This document shows positions 27,934-36,969 of a stretch of 64,000 nucleotides of DNA, in pieces. The notes below the pieces were generated by a model that was not told where the DNA came from, did not search any database, and saw only the letters and a program-made list of their open reading frames with translations. The stretch comes from Pythium myriotylum (taxonomy: Eukaryota; Oomycota; Peronosporomycetes; Pythiales; Pythiaceae), in the NCBI GenBank assembly GCA_023091665.1, contig JALJCQ010000009.1, positions 1,612,001 to 1,676,000 on the forward strand, read 5' to 3'. Position numbers and translations under genes: made by a program. Positions within the stretch are counted from its first letter, which is position 1; each line of letters opens with the position of its first letter.

Positions 27934-29829
27934 ATGGCCAGGCGGCTCGCAGCGCTGGCCGGCTCCGTCGCCGCCCTCGCCGCGCGCGCGCACGCCGTCA
28001 CGTACGCGGCCACGGCCGTGACGCAGTACTCGATCCAGACGCCCGACATCGGCGGCTGCCGACTCAAGGGCATCGCCACCGACAGCGACAACTTCAAGTT
28101 CTACGCCTCGCTCCCCGCCAAGGACGTGGCCATCAACCAGGGCTGCGCGCGCTGCATCAAGGTCTCGCGCGACGGCGTCGCCGCCTCCCTCACGGCCTAC
28201 GTCCTCGACGTCTGCCAGGGATGCAAGACCGGCGAGATCAAGCTCTCGGCCGCCGCGCTCTCGGCGCTCTCGATCGACCCCAACTCGAACAACGCCACGG
28301 CCTCCTACAAGTTCGCCAGCTGCCCCACGTCCTTCCAGTCGGGCACCACCGTGCGCGCCTGCCTCATGGAAGGCGCCTCCAACTCGTACATCCCACTGCA
28401 GTTCTACAACTCGCAAAAAGTCATCGTCGGCGCCAACATCAGCGGCGTCGCCGCCTCGCAGCAGAAAGACTCGTTCTTCTTCTCGGCCAACCCGCAGACC
28501 GCCAGCTCCAACAGCTCGCAGTGGTTCAAGAACGTCCAGGTCACGCTCACGTCCGACGACGGTGAGACCAAGAGCGGCTCGTTCGAGTTTGGCGGCACCT
28601 CGGGCTGCGCCGCCTCCACCTTCCAGTTCAGCGCGGCCTCGACCGCGGATGGCGAGGGCGGGAACAGCTCGGGCGGCTCCGGAGGAGCAAGCAGCAGCAG
28701 CAACACGGGCGTGATCGTCGGAGCCATCGCCGGAGGCATCGCGGCGCTTATCGTCATTGTCGGATCGGTCTTCTTCTTGCGACGCCGCCGCGCTGCGAAG
28801 GAGTTCGACCGCGAGGAGGAGCAAGACAACCAGTACCTGTCGCCGACGACCAAGCCGCACCAGCGCAGCCCCGAGCGCCCGACGTACGCCGCGGACAACA
28901 GCTTGCACAACAGCACTGACGACCCTTCGGACCATGAGCCCGAGTCACCGACCCACGAATTCGACGATGCCTCGACCCCACCTGCGAGCGCTGCGAATCG
29001 TAATGTGTACGGTGCGCGCGAGGTTGAACAGTACGAGCTGCGAGATGTGCCCCCTCAGCCACCACAGCGATCCCAGTCGCCACCACAACGATCGCAGTCG
29101 CCTCCTCAGCGATCGCAGTCGCCACCACAGCGATCCCAGTCGCCTCCGCAACCTCAGTCGATCGCACCGCCAGCTGCGAATCAACAGACCTACGTGGCTC
29201 CTCAGACTTTCTCGTATAGCAAGCCTGTGACAAACGAACGTCTGCCGAAGAACAACAGCTTCCGCAGTAACAGTACGGCTCGTCCAGTTCCTACCTTCCA
29301 GGCACCCGTGGTACCCGCTCGAACCGCTGACTCGGATGGCGAGGAAGGCCGTTCGAGCTTCGATATTGACGACATGCGTGAGACCGAAGAGATGAAGGAC
29401 CGCGAGCGCTTCTCGTCGATGAGCAACGAGCTTCAGTCGTCAGTCGCGCCACACTCGTCCGAGTCGGCTTACGCTACCGGCCACGTGACGTCGCCGCAGA
29501 GCTATGTGCGGGCTACTTCGTTGCGAAGAAACAGCTCGAAGGTCGCCGATCGCCCCACGTTCCGCTTCACGTCACCGGCTCCAGCCCCACAGCAGCAAGA
29601 CCGCTACAACTCGGACTCACTGGGCCAGTACTCAGATCGCGATAGCTACGCCTCCGATAACTTCTCGCGCAGTGAGAGTATCGACACCGCAGCGAACGTG
29701 AACCCCCACACCGGTTCTTTCCGGGACAGCTCGTCGGGCTATAGCCGAGAATCGTTGGGAATTCTCGGCTACCCGTACGCAAAGAAGCCGAGCTCGCGCA
29801 ACAGCATGACTGGTACGAACCTAGCCTAA
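27934..29829 (+). CDS. Membrane-anchored expansin-like protein with repeat tail
   Basis: Single exon, 631 aa. A signal peptide (1-21) leads into an expansin-like double-psi beta-barrel (about 25-130) with GCARCIKV, YVLDVCQGCKTGEIKLS and KFASCP, followed by a CBM63-like sandwich (about 130-240; VRACLMEGASNSYIPLQFYN). A Ser/Gly linker precedes a single transmembrane helix (about 259-284, GVIVGAIAGGIAALIVIVGS) with a stop-transfer RRRR. The cytoplasmic tail of about 340 residues is acidic and Ser/Pro-rich, with four SPPQRSQ repeats (29067-29160) and a DIDD acidic patch. Secreted expansins loosen walls without hydrolysis; a transmembrane version with a long tail could link wall and cytoplasm. The start is the ATG before the signal peptide; the frame is open upstream. 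Confidence 0.82.
   Translation: MARRLAALAGSVAALAARAHAVTYAATAVTQYSIQTPDIGGCRLKGIATDSDNFKFYASLPAKDVAINQGCARCIKVSRDGVAASLTAYVLDVCQGCKTGEIKLSAAALSALSIDPNSNNATASYKFASCPTSFQSGTTVRACLMEGASNSYIPLQFYNSQKVIVGANISGVAASQQKDSFFFSANPQTASSNSSQWFKNVQVTLTSDDGETKSGSFEFGGTSGCAASTFQFSAASTADGEGGNSSGGSGGASSSSNTGVIVGAIAGGIAALIVIVGSVFFLRRRRAAKEFDREEEQDNQYLSPTTKPHQRSPERPTYAADNSLHNSTDDPSDHEPESPTHEFDDASTPPASAANRNVYGAREVEQYELRDVPPQPPQRSQSPPQRSQSPPQRSQSPPQRSQSPPQPQSIAPPAANQQTYVAPQTFSYSKPVTNERLPKNNSFRSNSTARPVPTFQAPVVPARTADSDGEEGRSSFDIDDMRETEEMKDRERFSSMSNELQSSVAPHSSESAYATGHVTSPQSYVRATSLRRNSSKVADRPTFRFTSPAPAPQQQDRYNSDSLGQYSDRDSYASDNFSRSESIDTAANVNPHTGSFRDSSSGYSRESLGILGYPYAKKPSSRNSMTGTNLA
29067..29160 (+). repeat. In-frame tandem repeat coding SPPQRSQ units
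   Basis: Four imperfect 21-base units, each reading close to CAGTCGCCACCACAGCGATC, encode the SPPQRSQ heptad of the expansin-like tail. Length changes would stay in frame. Confidence 0.85.
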
Positions 29830-30250
29830 TGCTTTCTGTATTCTATTGCATTGCACACATCAACTGTGCTGTGTGGTACTCGTGGGACCCTCAAAGTCTC
29901 ATCCTCGCTCGAATGTCCAACAACTAATGCCTTCTTTTTTTGTAGAGGCTCAACTTTAGAAGTCCATTGAAGCGCTTCTCTTGTGGCGGAAGCGACGCGT
30001 CATGGTGAAGTCAGCCAATAGACAAGTCGGCTTCAGGTTACAAGATTCCACTTGCTGAGTCAGAAGCTCGGAAGTGGCCAGGTGGAGAACTGGCCCCACG
30101 ACCTATCGCAGCCTAATGCAGCGAAAGATCGCGAAGCCATGCTGTTCTTTCGCCGTCTAATTATATGCGAGAGAGTCGAAGTAATCCATGTCTTGCGTTG
30201 CGCGCCCCACTACTAATCCATCTGGACGGTTGAATCCACATTTCTCTCCT
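29830..30250. other. Intergenic region between convergent genes
   Basis: About 420 bases containing the 3' flanks of the expansin-like and ClC genes, with a T-run near 29935. No gene seen. Confidence 0.55.
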
Positions 30251-32499
30251 TTACACTACTAGTACGTTCTCCTCCGACTTTCGTCTCAGCTCCATGACCC
30301 TGGCTGGCAGAGTCTCGCGTTGGATCCAGCCAACGAGGCGGCCGCGGCTCGTGACCCAAATGGCCGACAGCTTCATCATTTCGAAAAGCAAGTGAGCATT
30401 TTGCACTGGCGCATCACCGTCCAGTTGCAGAACGGACGAGTCAATCGTGATGGACTGGAAGTGGTTCAAGTTGAGTTCTCGAACTGACGTCGTCGGACGA
30501 AGAGAGTTTACAGGTGACAATGCGGTGGTTGTCGTCGTTTCACGAGTTTCAGTAGCTTTGATGGTCGGACCGATCTCATCTTCTGTCAACGACAACGGCG
30601 TGGGCACCTCCTCCACGGTGGATTCCACGAGCCTCTCTATTGCTGTGCGCGTCACACAGCCGTAGAAGATCATTGAGTCAAGAGAATCCACGACTGGGAA
30701 GCTTGAGACGTTTTTGTGACACTCGAGCACGCGGCGAATGTGGTTCAGCGTGGTCTCCATCGGAATGAAGGGAGCCTCTGAGGCCATGACGTCGCTTGCC
30801 TTCATTCCATTGAGCTGGTTCACGCGAAGGAGAGGGAGATAGGTGAGTCCCCGGCTGATGATGACGCTCTCGTACAGCGAGACCGACATCGCAGAGCCAA
30901 TACCCGAAGCTAGGAGCACTGCAACAATCAGGGGCGTCATGTACACGAACTGACCAGTAAACTCGACTGCTATCACAGCCACCGACACTGTGTGCGTGGC
31001 TGAGCCGACGAAAGCCGCCCCTCCCACGAGAGCATAACCTCCAGGGATAATGCCACTGTCAGGAAAGCAGCGGACGAGGACTTCTCCGTAGAACCTTCCG
31101 ATCGCTGTCCCGGCGGCAAAGGTCGGGATGAAGTCGCCAGCCGGGAGTGGCAATGTTGTTGAGAACACTGTTGCTACGAGTCGCGTGATAGCAGCAATCG
31201 GGAGTAGCAGGAGGGTTGGGAGTCCTGACTCGTCCCGAGTCCAGGATTCGGAGAGTTTGCTCGGGGAGCAGAGGTCAGAGATCGTTCTCGCAAATGACAG
31301 TCGACCAAACGGGCCTGGAATGTAGATGAGACAACAAGTGACCATCAGCAATACACACGAAGCGAGCCACGGGAACCTGGCTGTACGCTTCTTCCACCAG
31401 CGCTTGAAACCGCCTGATGCTGTCACGTACGCTGCTCCAGCAAACCCCATCACCACGCCCAAGAAGCCGAACGCCGCGAACTCTGGATAAGAGAATGCCT
31501 TGATGGGAAATGATGTTGGAAACAGAGGATGGAACGCCGTGACTTCTGTTTCGTTGATCATGCGAACAAACTGGCGGGCGAGTGACGCACTGATCGCTGC
31601 TACGAAGGCGCGCCAGTAGTTCTGCGTAGAGTGGTTAGCTTCCAGCGATGGGCAAAATGAGCAACGATAGAGCAACCTTACCGTCACCATGAAGACAGTG
31701 CTTGTGACCTCTATGGCGAACAGGACACCTCCGATCGGTGCGCGGAACGTTGATGCTACTCCGACAGCGCAAGCCGCATTGTACATGTGCCGTCTCAACA
31801 CATCGTTATTGAATATGCTCTGGAATACGCCGATGTGCTTCATGAGACCGTGTGTGATGATCGACGCGGTGTGCACGAACGGCCCTTCCTTTCCGACCGA
31901 GATTCCGCTACCTAGAGCGAGTGCTAGACCTGCGGCCTTGGACACCAGTGTTCGCCGGCCCAGGAAGTGGTCGGCATCTTTCTGTTGATCGGAGGAGATG
32001 ATGGTCTTCATCTCTGGTATGCCGGACCCCGCGGCCACGGGGTCTACTAGTCTCGTCCACAGCATTGCAAGAAAAGCAACCACTGCCGTGAACGCCGTCC
32101 AGGACGCGAGCTTTGCAGGCGCAGAGTGGCTGAGGATGTCAATCGACTGCAATCTCTTACGAGCTTCGCCAATGCCGACCACGGCTTCTTCAACAACGTA
32201 GTCAAGAAGTGAAGCTGGGGAACATTGGGTGAAATTGTGAGCTCGGCCCTGCCACTATAGGCAGGTACTCTCTCCGTACCACACACTCCTATTGCCACCA
32301 GCAACGACATGGTCCTGCCTTCTTTGCGCACGAGCTCCACGACGCTCTGTGGGTGCCATCGCGGGACGTGGTCCTTGCCGAAAGTGTTTTCCCAGCGCTG
32401 TTGGTACGAGTTCTTGTGCTTGCGCAGGTGCGGAGGCAGCACCGCCAGCGGCGTGGCGTGGCGGCGGAGCTTCGGGCCGCTGTCGCTCGTCGTCGCCAT
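30251..32499 (-). CDS. ClC chloride channel / chloride-proton antiporter with CBS domains
   Basis: Three exons read leftwards: 32499-32280, 32214-31682, 31621-30251; 707 aa. Selectivity-filter motifs are in order: GSGIPEMK (about 136), GKEGPFVH with the gating Glu (about 181), GGVLFAIEVTST, and GDFIPTFAAGTAIG. The C-terminus has two CBS units (ASDVMASEAPFIP ... VSSFPVVD, and one ending AIWVTSRGRLVGWI). Such proteins move chloride across plasma or vesicle membranes. The first intron is 65 bases, donor after a phase-1 G. The second intron (31622-31681) is 60 bases and stop-free, so a retained form would carry 20 extra residues after VFMVT. The ATG at 32499 has a good context; the frame is open upstream but without ATG. 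Confidence 0.92.
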
Positions 32500-33053
32500 G
32501 CTCTGCAGACGGCGCGAGAGACGCTCGCGGTTCTGTGACAAGCTCCGCGCCGCCGTTTCGAGCACGAAACGACGCGGAGCTTCCCATGGAAGATGGCTAC
32601 ATCGGCTCGCGAAGGACAGTATACCGGTAAATTACCGATTATCTCCGAGACATGTGCTATGCGAACACGTATTTGACTAGTTGACACCATCCTTTATCAG
32701 TGCATTTCCTCGGAACGATGCCATGGCTGCAGACCTCCTCATCGGCGCCACCATGGACGCCCACCGAGCTCGGCTCCTCGCCATCAATTCTCGGCGTCTC
32801 CGCGCCGTGTCTCACCACGCCCTCGGCTCGCAGCGGTCGGCACGCGCTCGCGTTTGGCGTGTTCCTTCTCTTGATCTGGTTTGATGAGATTGATGCGGAT
32901 GTCTACAGCCAGGCAGTTAAGACACGCTGCTCTTCGTCAACGTCTCAGTCCTGGATTTGATCTGGCAGCGCGAAGCGAGTTGCGTCGAACTGACTGGGAG
33001 GCGGGCAGAGTGTCGCGGCAGCTCGAACGAAGGCCCAAGTGAGAGAGCAAGAG
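32500..33053. other. Divergent promoter region with conserved leader block
   Basis: About 550 bases between the ClC gene and the coiled-coil gene. The right part (about 32700-33050) is homologous, in inverted orientation, to the region upstream of the paralogous gene at 50138-51442. The best block, 32847-32985, keeps roughly 90 percent identity. Confidence 0.7.
32847..32985 (+). repeat. Conserved upstream leader block (copy 1)
   Basis: Matches the reverse complement of about 51535-51670. Long exact runs include CTACAGCCAGGCAGTTAAGA and GATCTGGCAGCGCGAAGCGA. It lies 70-200 bases before the start codon in both copies. Confidence 0.85.
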
Positions 33054-34583
33054 ATGGCGGCGCTGACGCTAATGACAGCGAGTGAGAAGGAGCTGGCGTG
33101 GGCCATGACGAAGCCGATTCCGGTGCCATCCCCGCCGGCGCGCCCAGTGACGGCCAGCGAGTACGCGTCGATGCTGACGCGCATGGCGATGCGCGCGGAC
33201 GCGGCGCTAGTCCACGGCGACATCGAGGCGCACGTTCGCGCCATGTGCCACCAGCTCATCCGAGCGTCCAAGTGGATCGTGGACGCGGAGAGGCGCGCAA
33301 CCGCTGCGGAGAAACAGTTGATGGTGCGTGGCATGGAAGTGGCCGCACTGCGCGAGGCGCTGGAGGTCGAAATGGTCAAGAGGAGCGACGCGGAGGCTGC
33401 TGCGATGGCGTCGGACACGGAGTCCTCGCGGAGCGACATCGAAATCGACGTGGACATGGGCATCGATGGGTGCGAGACCAACTTCGTGAACGGCGACGAA
33501 ATGGATGACAGCCTGGTGGCTGAGCACAAGTTGCTCACCGAACATGTTGTATCGAACGAGGACGCAGAGCATGCGCTCGAACAAGAGTTGGCACAAAGTG
33601 AACTTCGTTGTGCGCAGCTGTGCGAGAGGGTGGAGTCGCTGGAGAGACTCGTGGAGGAACAGAGCGAGCTGCTGTCGTTGGCGAGCGTCGAGCTGCACCA
33701 CTGTGACGCCGAGAGCCGGTGGCTTCGGTCGGACGTGTCGTGGCTGGTGGGGATCAAGCATGAGCTGGAGCAGAAGCAGGATGAGCTGGTGAGGCGAGTG
33801 CAGGTCTTAGAGTCGAACGAAGCATATCTACGTTACGAGATGGAGAAGGCTATGGATGAGAAGCTGCTCTGGGTGAGCGAACACGAAGACGTCGTGCGCG
33901 AGAACGAGGAGCTGGTTAGGCGAATGCAGTCGGAACTGGTGGATCTCCGGTCAGAAATATTGTTCGTGGCAGAGCAAAAGATCCACAGTGGTGCCACCAT
34001 GCCCGAAGACAAGGTCGAACCCACCAACAACTACAAAGACGAGAGCACCGACGTGGCCATGTCTTTTGCGTTTGCCGGTTTTGACGACGTTGCGGCTGCT
34101 GCTTTGAAGGCGAAGACGAATGTTATGTGGGAGACAAAGGTTGACATCGTGGATACAACCCCATTGAATACGACCTCCAGTGAACTGGCGTCGACGGGAC
34201 CAGAAAGCGTCAAGGTCGATTCCCCTCGTGCTGCGCGCCATCCTCTGGACACCGTGACCAACGTGGCGGTGGCGAGCCCGGCGTTGAAGGCTTCGGTGAC
34301 TTCGTCCAAAGCGGTGGCCCGGGTGTCAAATCGCTCCGCCGCTCGCGGAGTCGGAGTCCCGGTGGCTGCGACGTCGACGGTGACGAATTCCTGGGTGCAG
34401 CAGGACCTGTCGTATGTAGCAAAGAGTAAGAAGACAGCGATGCAGACAACATCCAAGTCGCCCCCGACGACGTCAAGAACTGTGACAACGAAGAAGCCGG
34501 CAACTGCGACAGTGACGGTCAACGAGCAGGCGAAGTTGCATACGCCTGTGAAAAGGGCTCCTGTGCTGTCTCGGTGGCGATGA
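33054..34583 (+). CDS. Coiled-coil protein, paralogue 1
   Basis: Single exon, 509 aa. No enzyme domain is recognised. The N-terminal 90 residues are conserved with the paralogue at 50138-51442 (ADAALVHGDIEAHVRAM, QLIRASKWIVDAE). Residues about 85-115 and 160-310 form long coiled coils (RVESLERLVEEQSELLSLAS, HELEQKQDELVRRVQVLES), with an acidic segment between. The C-terminal 190 residues are low-complexity Thr/Ser/Val/Ala-rich with a basic end. It could be a structural or scaffolding protein. The start is the ATG at 33054; five upstream codons are open but lack ATG. The two paralogues share their upstream region as well. Confidence 0.7.
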   Translation: MAALTLMTASEKELAWAMTKPIPVPSPPARPVTASEYASMLTRMAMRADAALVHGDIEAHVRAMCHQLIRASKWIVDAERRATAAEKQLMVRGMEVAALREALEVEMVKRSDAEAAAMASDTESSRSDIEIDVDMGIDGCETNFVNGDEMDDSLVAEHKLLTEHVVSNEDAEHALEQELAQSELRCAQLCERVESLERLVEEQSELLSLASVELHHCDAESRWLRSDVSWLVGIKHELEQKQDELVRRVQVLESNEAYLRYEMEKAMDEKLLWVSEHEDVVRENEELVRRMQSELVDLRSEILFVAEQKIHSGATMPEDKVEPTNNYKDESTDVAMSFAFAGFDDVAAAALKAKTNVMWETKVDIVDTTPLNTTSSELASTGPESVKVDSPRAARHPLDTVTNVAVASPALKASVTSSKAVARVSNRSAARGVGVPVAATSTVTNSWVQQDLSYVAKSKKTAMQTTSKSPPTTSRTVTTKKPATATVTVNEQAKLHTPVKRAPVLSRWR

Positions 34584-35244
34584 GTGGGCTATTGCGAGCC
34601 AATCAATAGTGGAAGTGAGGCGGAACAGATCGGACACAAGAGACGACCTCAGATGGAAGGGTGTCTTGGCAATCTAACGAGACCGTGCAAGGCCGGCGTA
34701 TATATGGCGATGGTGTGGGAGATGCTCTGATTCTTGCTTGGGCGTGCCTTTGCAAGACATTCGGGTGTGTTGTGGAAGTCGTCCGCAAATCGCGCGTCGC
34801 AGCAGCCAAAATCTTGAGCCGGGGCATCGTTTGTGCTTTGGACGGAAACGATGGGATTCGGCTCTCGGTCTCGTTCTCGATTTATGTATTGAACTTTCCA
34901 CTCGGAGCATGGATGTATGGTGAGGTGATGCGTTTTGAAAATACCTGGTCGCGACGACCAAGTCAAGTGACAAGAAGGAGAGTACGCGGGTATATCTGTT
35001 GAGTAGGATGATGATTTTTAACAAGAAGAAGCAGTTTCGAATCGACTCATCAGTTCGCTGTATCTGTGACGATAGCTTGAGTGCGTTGGGATGGATTTGC
35101 AGGTTACCCTGGCAAGATATTACAGTACTTCAGTATTGTAAGGTGAGGAAGGTTCCCTGTCCGCCTGGAATGTAATGCCGAAGACTTTACTACTGACCTT
35201 CTCCGGCTCACAGAAGCAAACTCATCAGCACGATAGACACTAGT
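34584..35244. other. Intergenic region between convergent genes
   Basis: About 660 bases, lower in GC than the flanks, between the stops of two genes. Short frames on both strands look random. No gene, repeat or RNA recognised. Confidence 0.55.
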
Positions 35245-36712
35245 CTATCGGTACGGACAGTCTGCTGACAAGTGCGCAGTTGCAGGCATACCACAATGCA
35301 CGCATTCGGACTCCTTCGGTGTGCCAGGAAAGTTCGCTCCTGGCGATGCTGCGCCAGGAGTCGCTGGCTTCGCTTGGCCCCCGCTGCTGTTTTTGATATC
35401 CAGCACTGCCGAAGCAATGGAAGCGAAGCGGCTACCAAAGATCGACGATGGCGTTGGTGGTGGCTTCGCAGCCGAAGGCGTTGTTGCAGGAGACACAGAG
35501 GGCTTCGGAGGAGTCGGCTGTGAGTGGCCCACATTGCTGGAGCGGAAGGAAAACTCGGAGCCCGTTCCGTCTGTGTCTTCTTCGTCCGGTCGTTTATGCA
35601 CCGAGTTGCGTCGGAACACGGCAAATCGAATCACTTTCTCTTTGCGGCTCAGCTTGCCCAGCAGCTGGGTGACCTGGGAGAGCGACATGACGGACGCGTT
35701 CGTGTCATCAATGCCAATGATGTACATGCCGGGAATGACACTTCCAGCCGTCTCGATTGGCCCTTTACCTCCTGTCGGCAAGTTTGTGAAACCGTGGACG
35801 ACAGCACATTCCTGGATGCCGCTGTCTAGCAGCACGCCGAGCGGGCCCGGTGGCACGCGGACCTCGACGACCTCGTCGATCTCGTTCTCACTGTCGCTGT
35901 CGTCGACGTCTTCATCCATCACAGCGCGACCTTGGAGGAGCTCCTCGAAATCGTTCACAGTCACGGGGATATCAGCATACTGGAAGTCGAGTTTTCGCAG
36001 GTCTTCATAGTACGGGTTGTGGCCGATGATCTTGTAGTCCGTGCCGGCCCAGAGATTCACCAGCTTCGCTTCGCCGGTGTCTTCGTAGTAGAGTGCGCGC
36101 AGACTACGCGTGCGAATGCTCGTGCTGGGTTCAAAGTCCACGACGGTGGCCTTGCGATTGAGGTGGAGAATGACTCGTCCGTTGAGAGATTCCGGTTCTG
36201 CACGAGAGACACAAAACGAGATGAGCACTATGAAGCCAGGACCATCGTCGGAATGAAAGCATGCTCGCCTTTCATAGGCGCGATGCTCCCTTGCGAGCGC
36301 AGCAGCTCGATGATCTGCAAGTGTCCGCGCCAGATCGCGAGGTCCAGCGCTGTGTATCCGTCCTGCCCCACAGCGTCAGTCAGCGGCGTCTCCTCTCGTG
36401 CACTCGCGGCCACGTACGTCGGTGAGCGCCATGACGTCGGCGCCGTACTGGAGCAGCATCATGACGATCTGCGTGTTGCCCATGATCGACGCGACGTGGA
36501 GCATCGTGAAGCCGCCGCTCTGCGAGCCAAAGCCGCGTCAGTTCCGTCGCCTCTCTCTCTCTCTCTCGCTGGCGACTCGCTCGCACCTCCGTGAGCGCGC
36601 CGACGTCGGCCTTGCCGATCTTGAGCGTGAGGTAGCGCCGCGCCTTCTCGATCGAGCCCTCGAGGATCGCCTCGCGCAGGAACTGGTTGCTCTTGCCCTG
36701 GATCAAGTTCAT
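35245..36712 (-). CDS. Ankyrin-PDZ protein with C-terminal zinc-knuckle-like motif
   Basis: Four exons read leftwards: 36712-36587, 36519-36418, 36362-36269, 36197-35245; 424 aa. The first three exons encode ankyrin repeats (SNQFLREAILEGSIEKARRYL; GGFTMLHVASIMGN; DGYTALDLAIWRGHLQIIELL). The last exon has a segment with LHLNRKATVVDFEPS and an acidic linker, then a PDZ-like domain (about 233-315) starting VRVPPGPLGVLLDSG with MYIIGIDDTN and a closing KVIRFAVF. A Pro/Ser-rich region follows and the protein ends with a CCHC-like C-x2-C-x6-H-x4-C. The third intron has GC rather than GT at its donor (36268-36267), the only phase that joins both reading frames. Exon 1 is separated from ABCG by 257 bases. 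Confidence 0.78.
36198..36268 (-). other. GC-AG intron
   Basis: Intron with a GC donor (AAAG|GCGAGC) and a TGCAG acceptor in the ankyrin-PDZ gene. The reading runs into a stop if it is not removed, and no GT donor of the required phase is present. Confidence 0.6.
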
Positions 36713-36969
36713 CGTCGCCCGTCGTCTTCGTCTTTGATGGAGGTGTCCACGGCGGCATCTCCCTCTGGTATGTGATATTCCCCTCCCTGATTTGTATCGC
36801 CCACCAGAGGGCATTGAAGTTTCGCTTTCGTGCCCGCTCATAGAAACCCGTTTCTAAAACCTCCGATCGGAGTCTGAGTCTTCCATCTGAGAACGCCGCG
36901 AAGTGGGCTTGCTTGATGATGCGTGAGGCGAGCCCATCACGTGGCCGCCCATTCCAGCGCTCTCCCGCC

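Noticed and set aside
27595..28935. Minus-strand open frame of 446 codons
   Set aside because: Antisense to the expansin-like gene and its leader; biased composition and no recognised motif.
36551..36570. (CT)n microsatellite
   Set aside because: It lies inside a 67-base intron of the ankyrin-PDZ gene as its pyrimidine tract; nothing more is implied.
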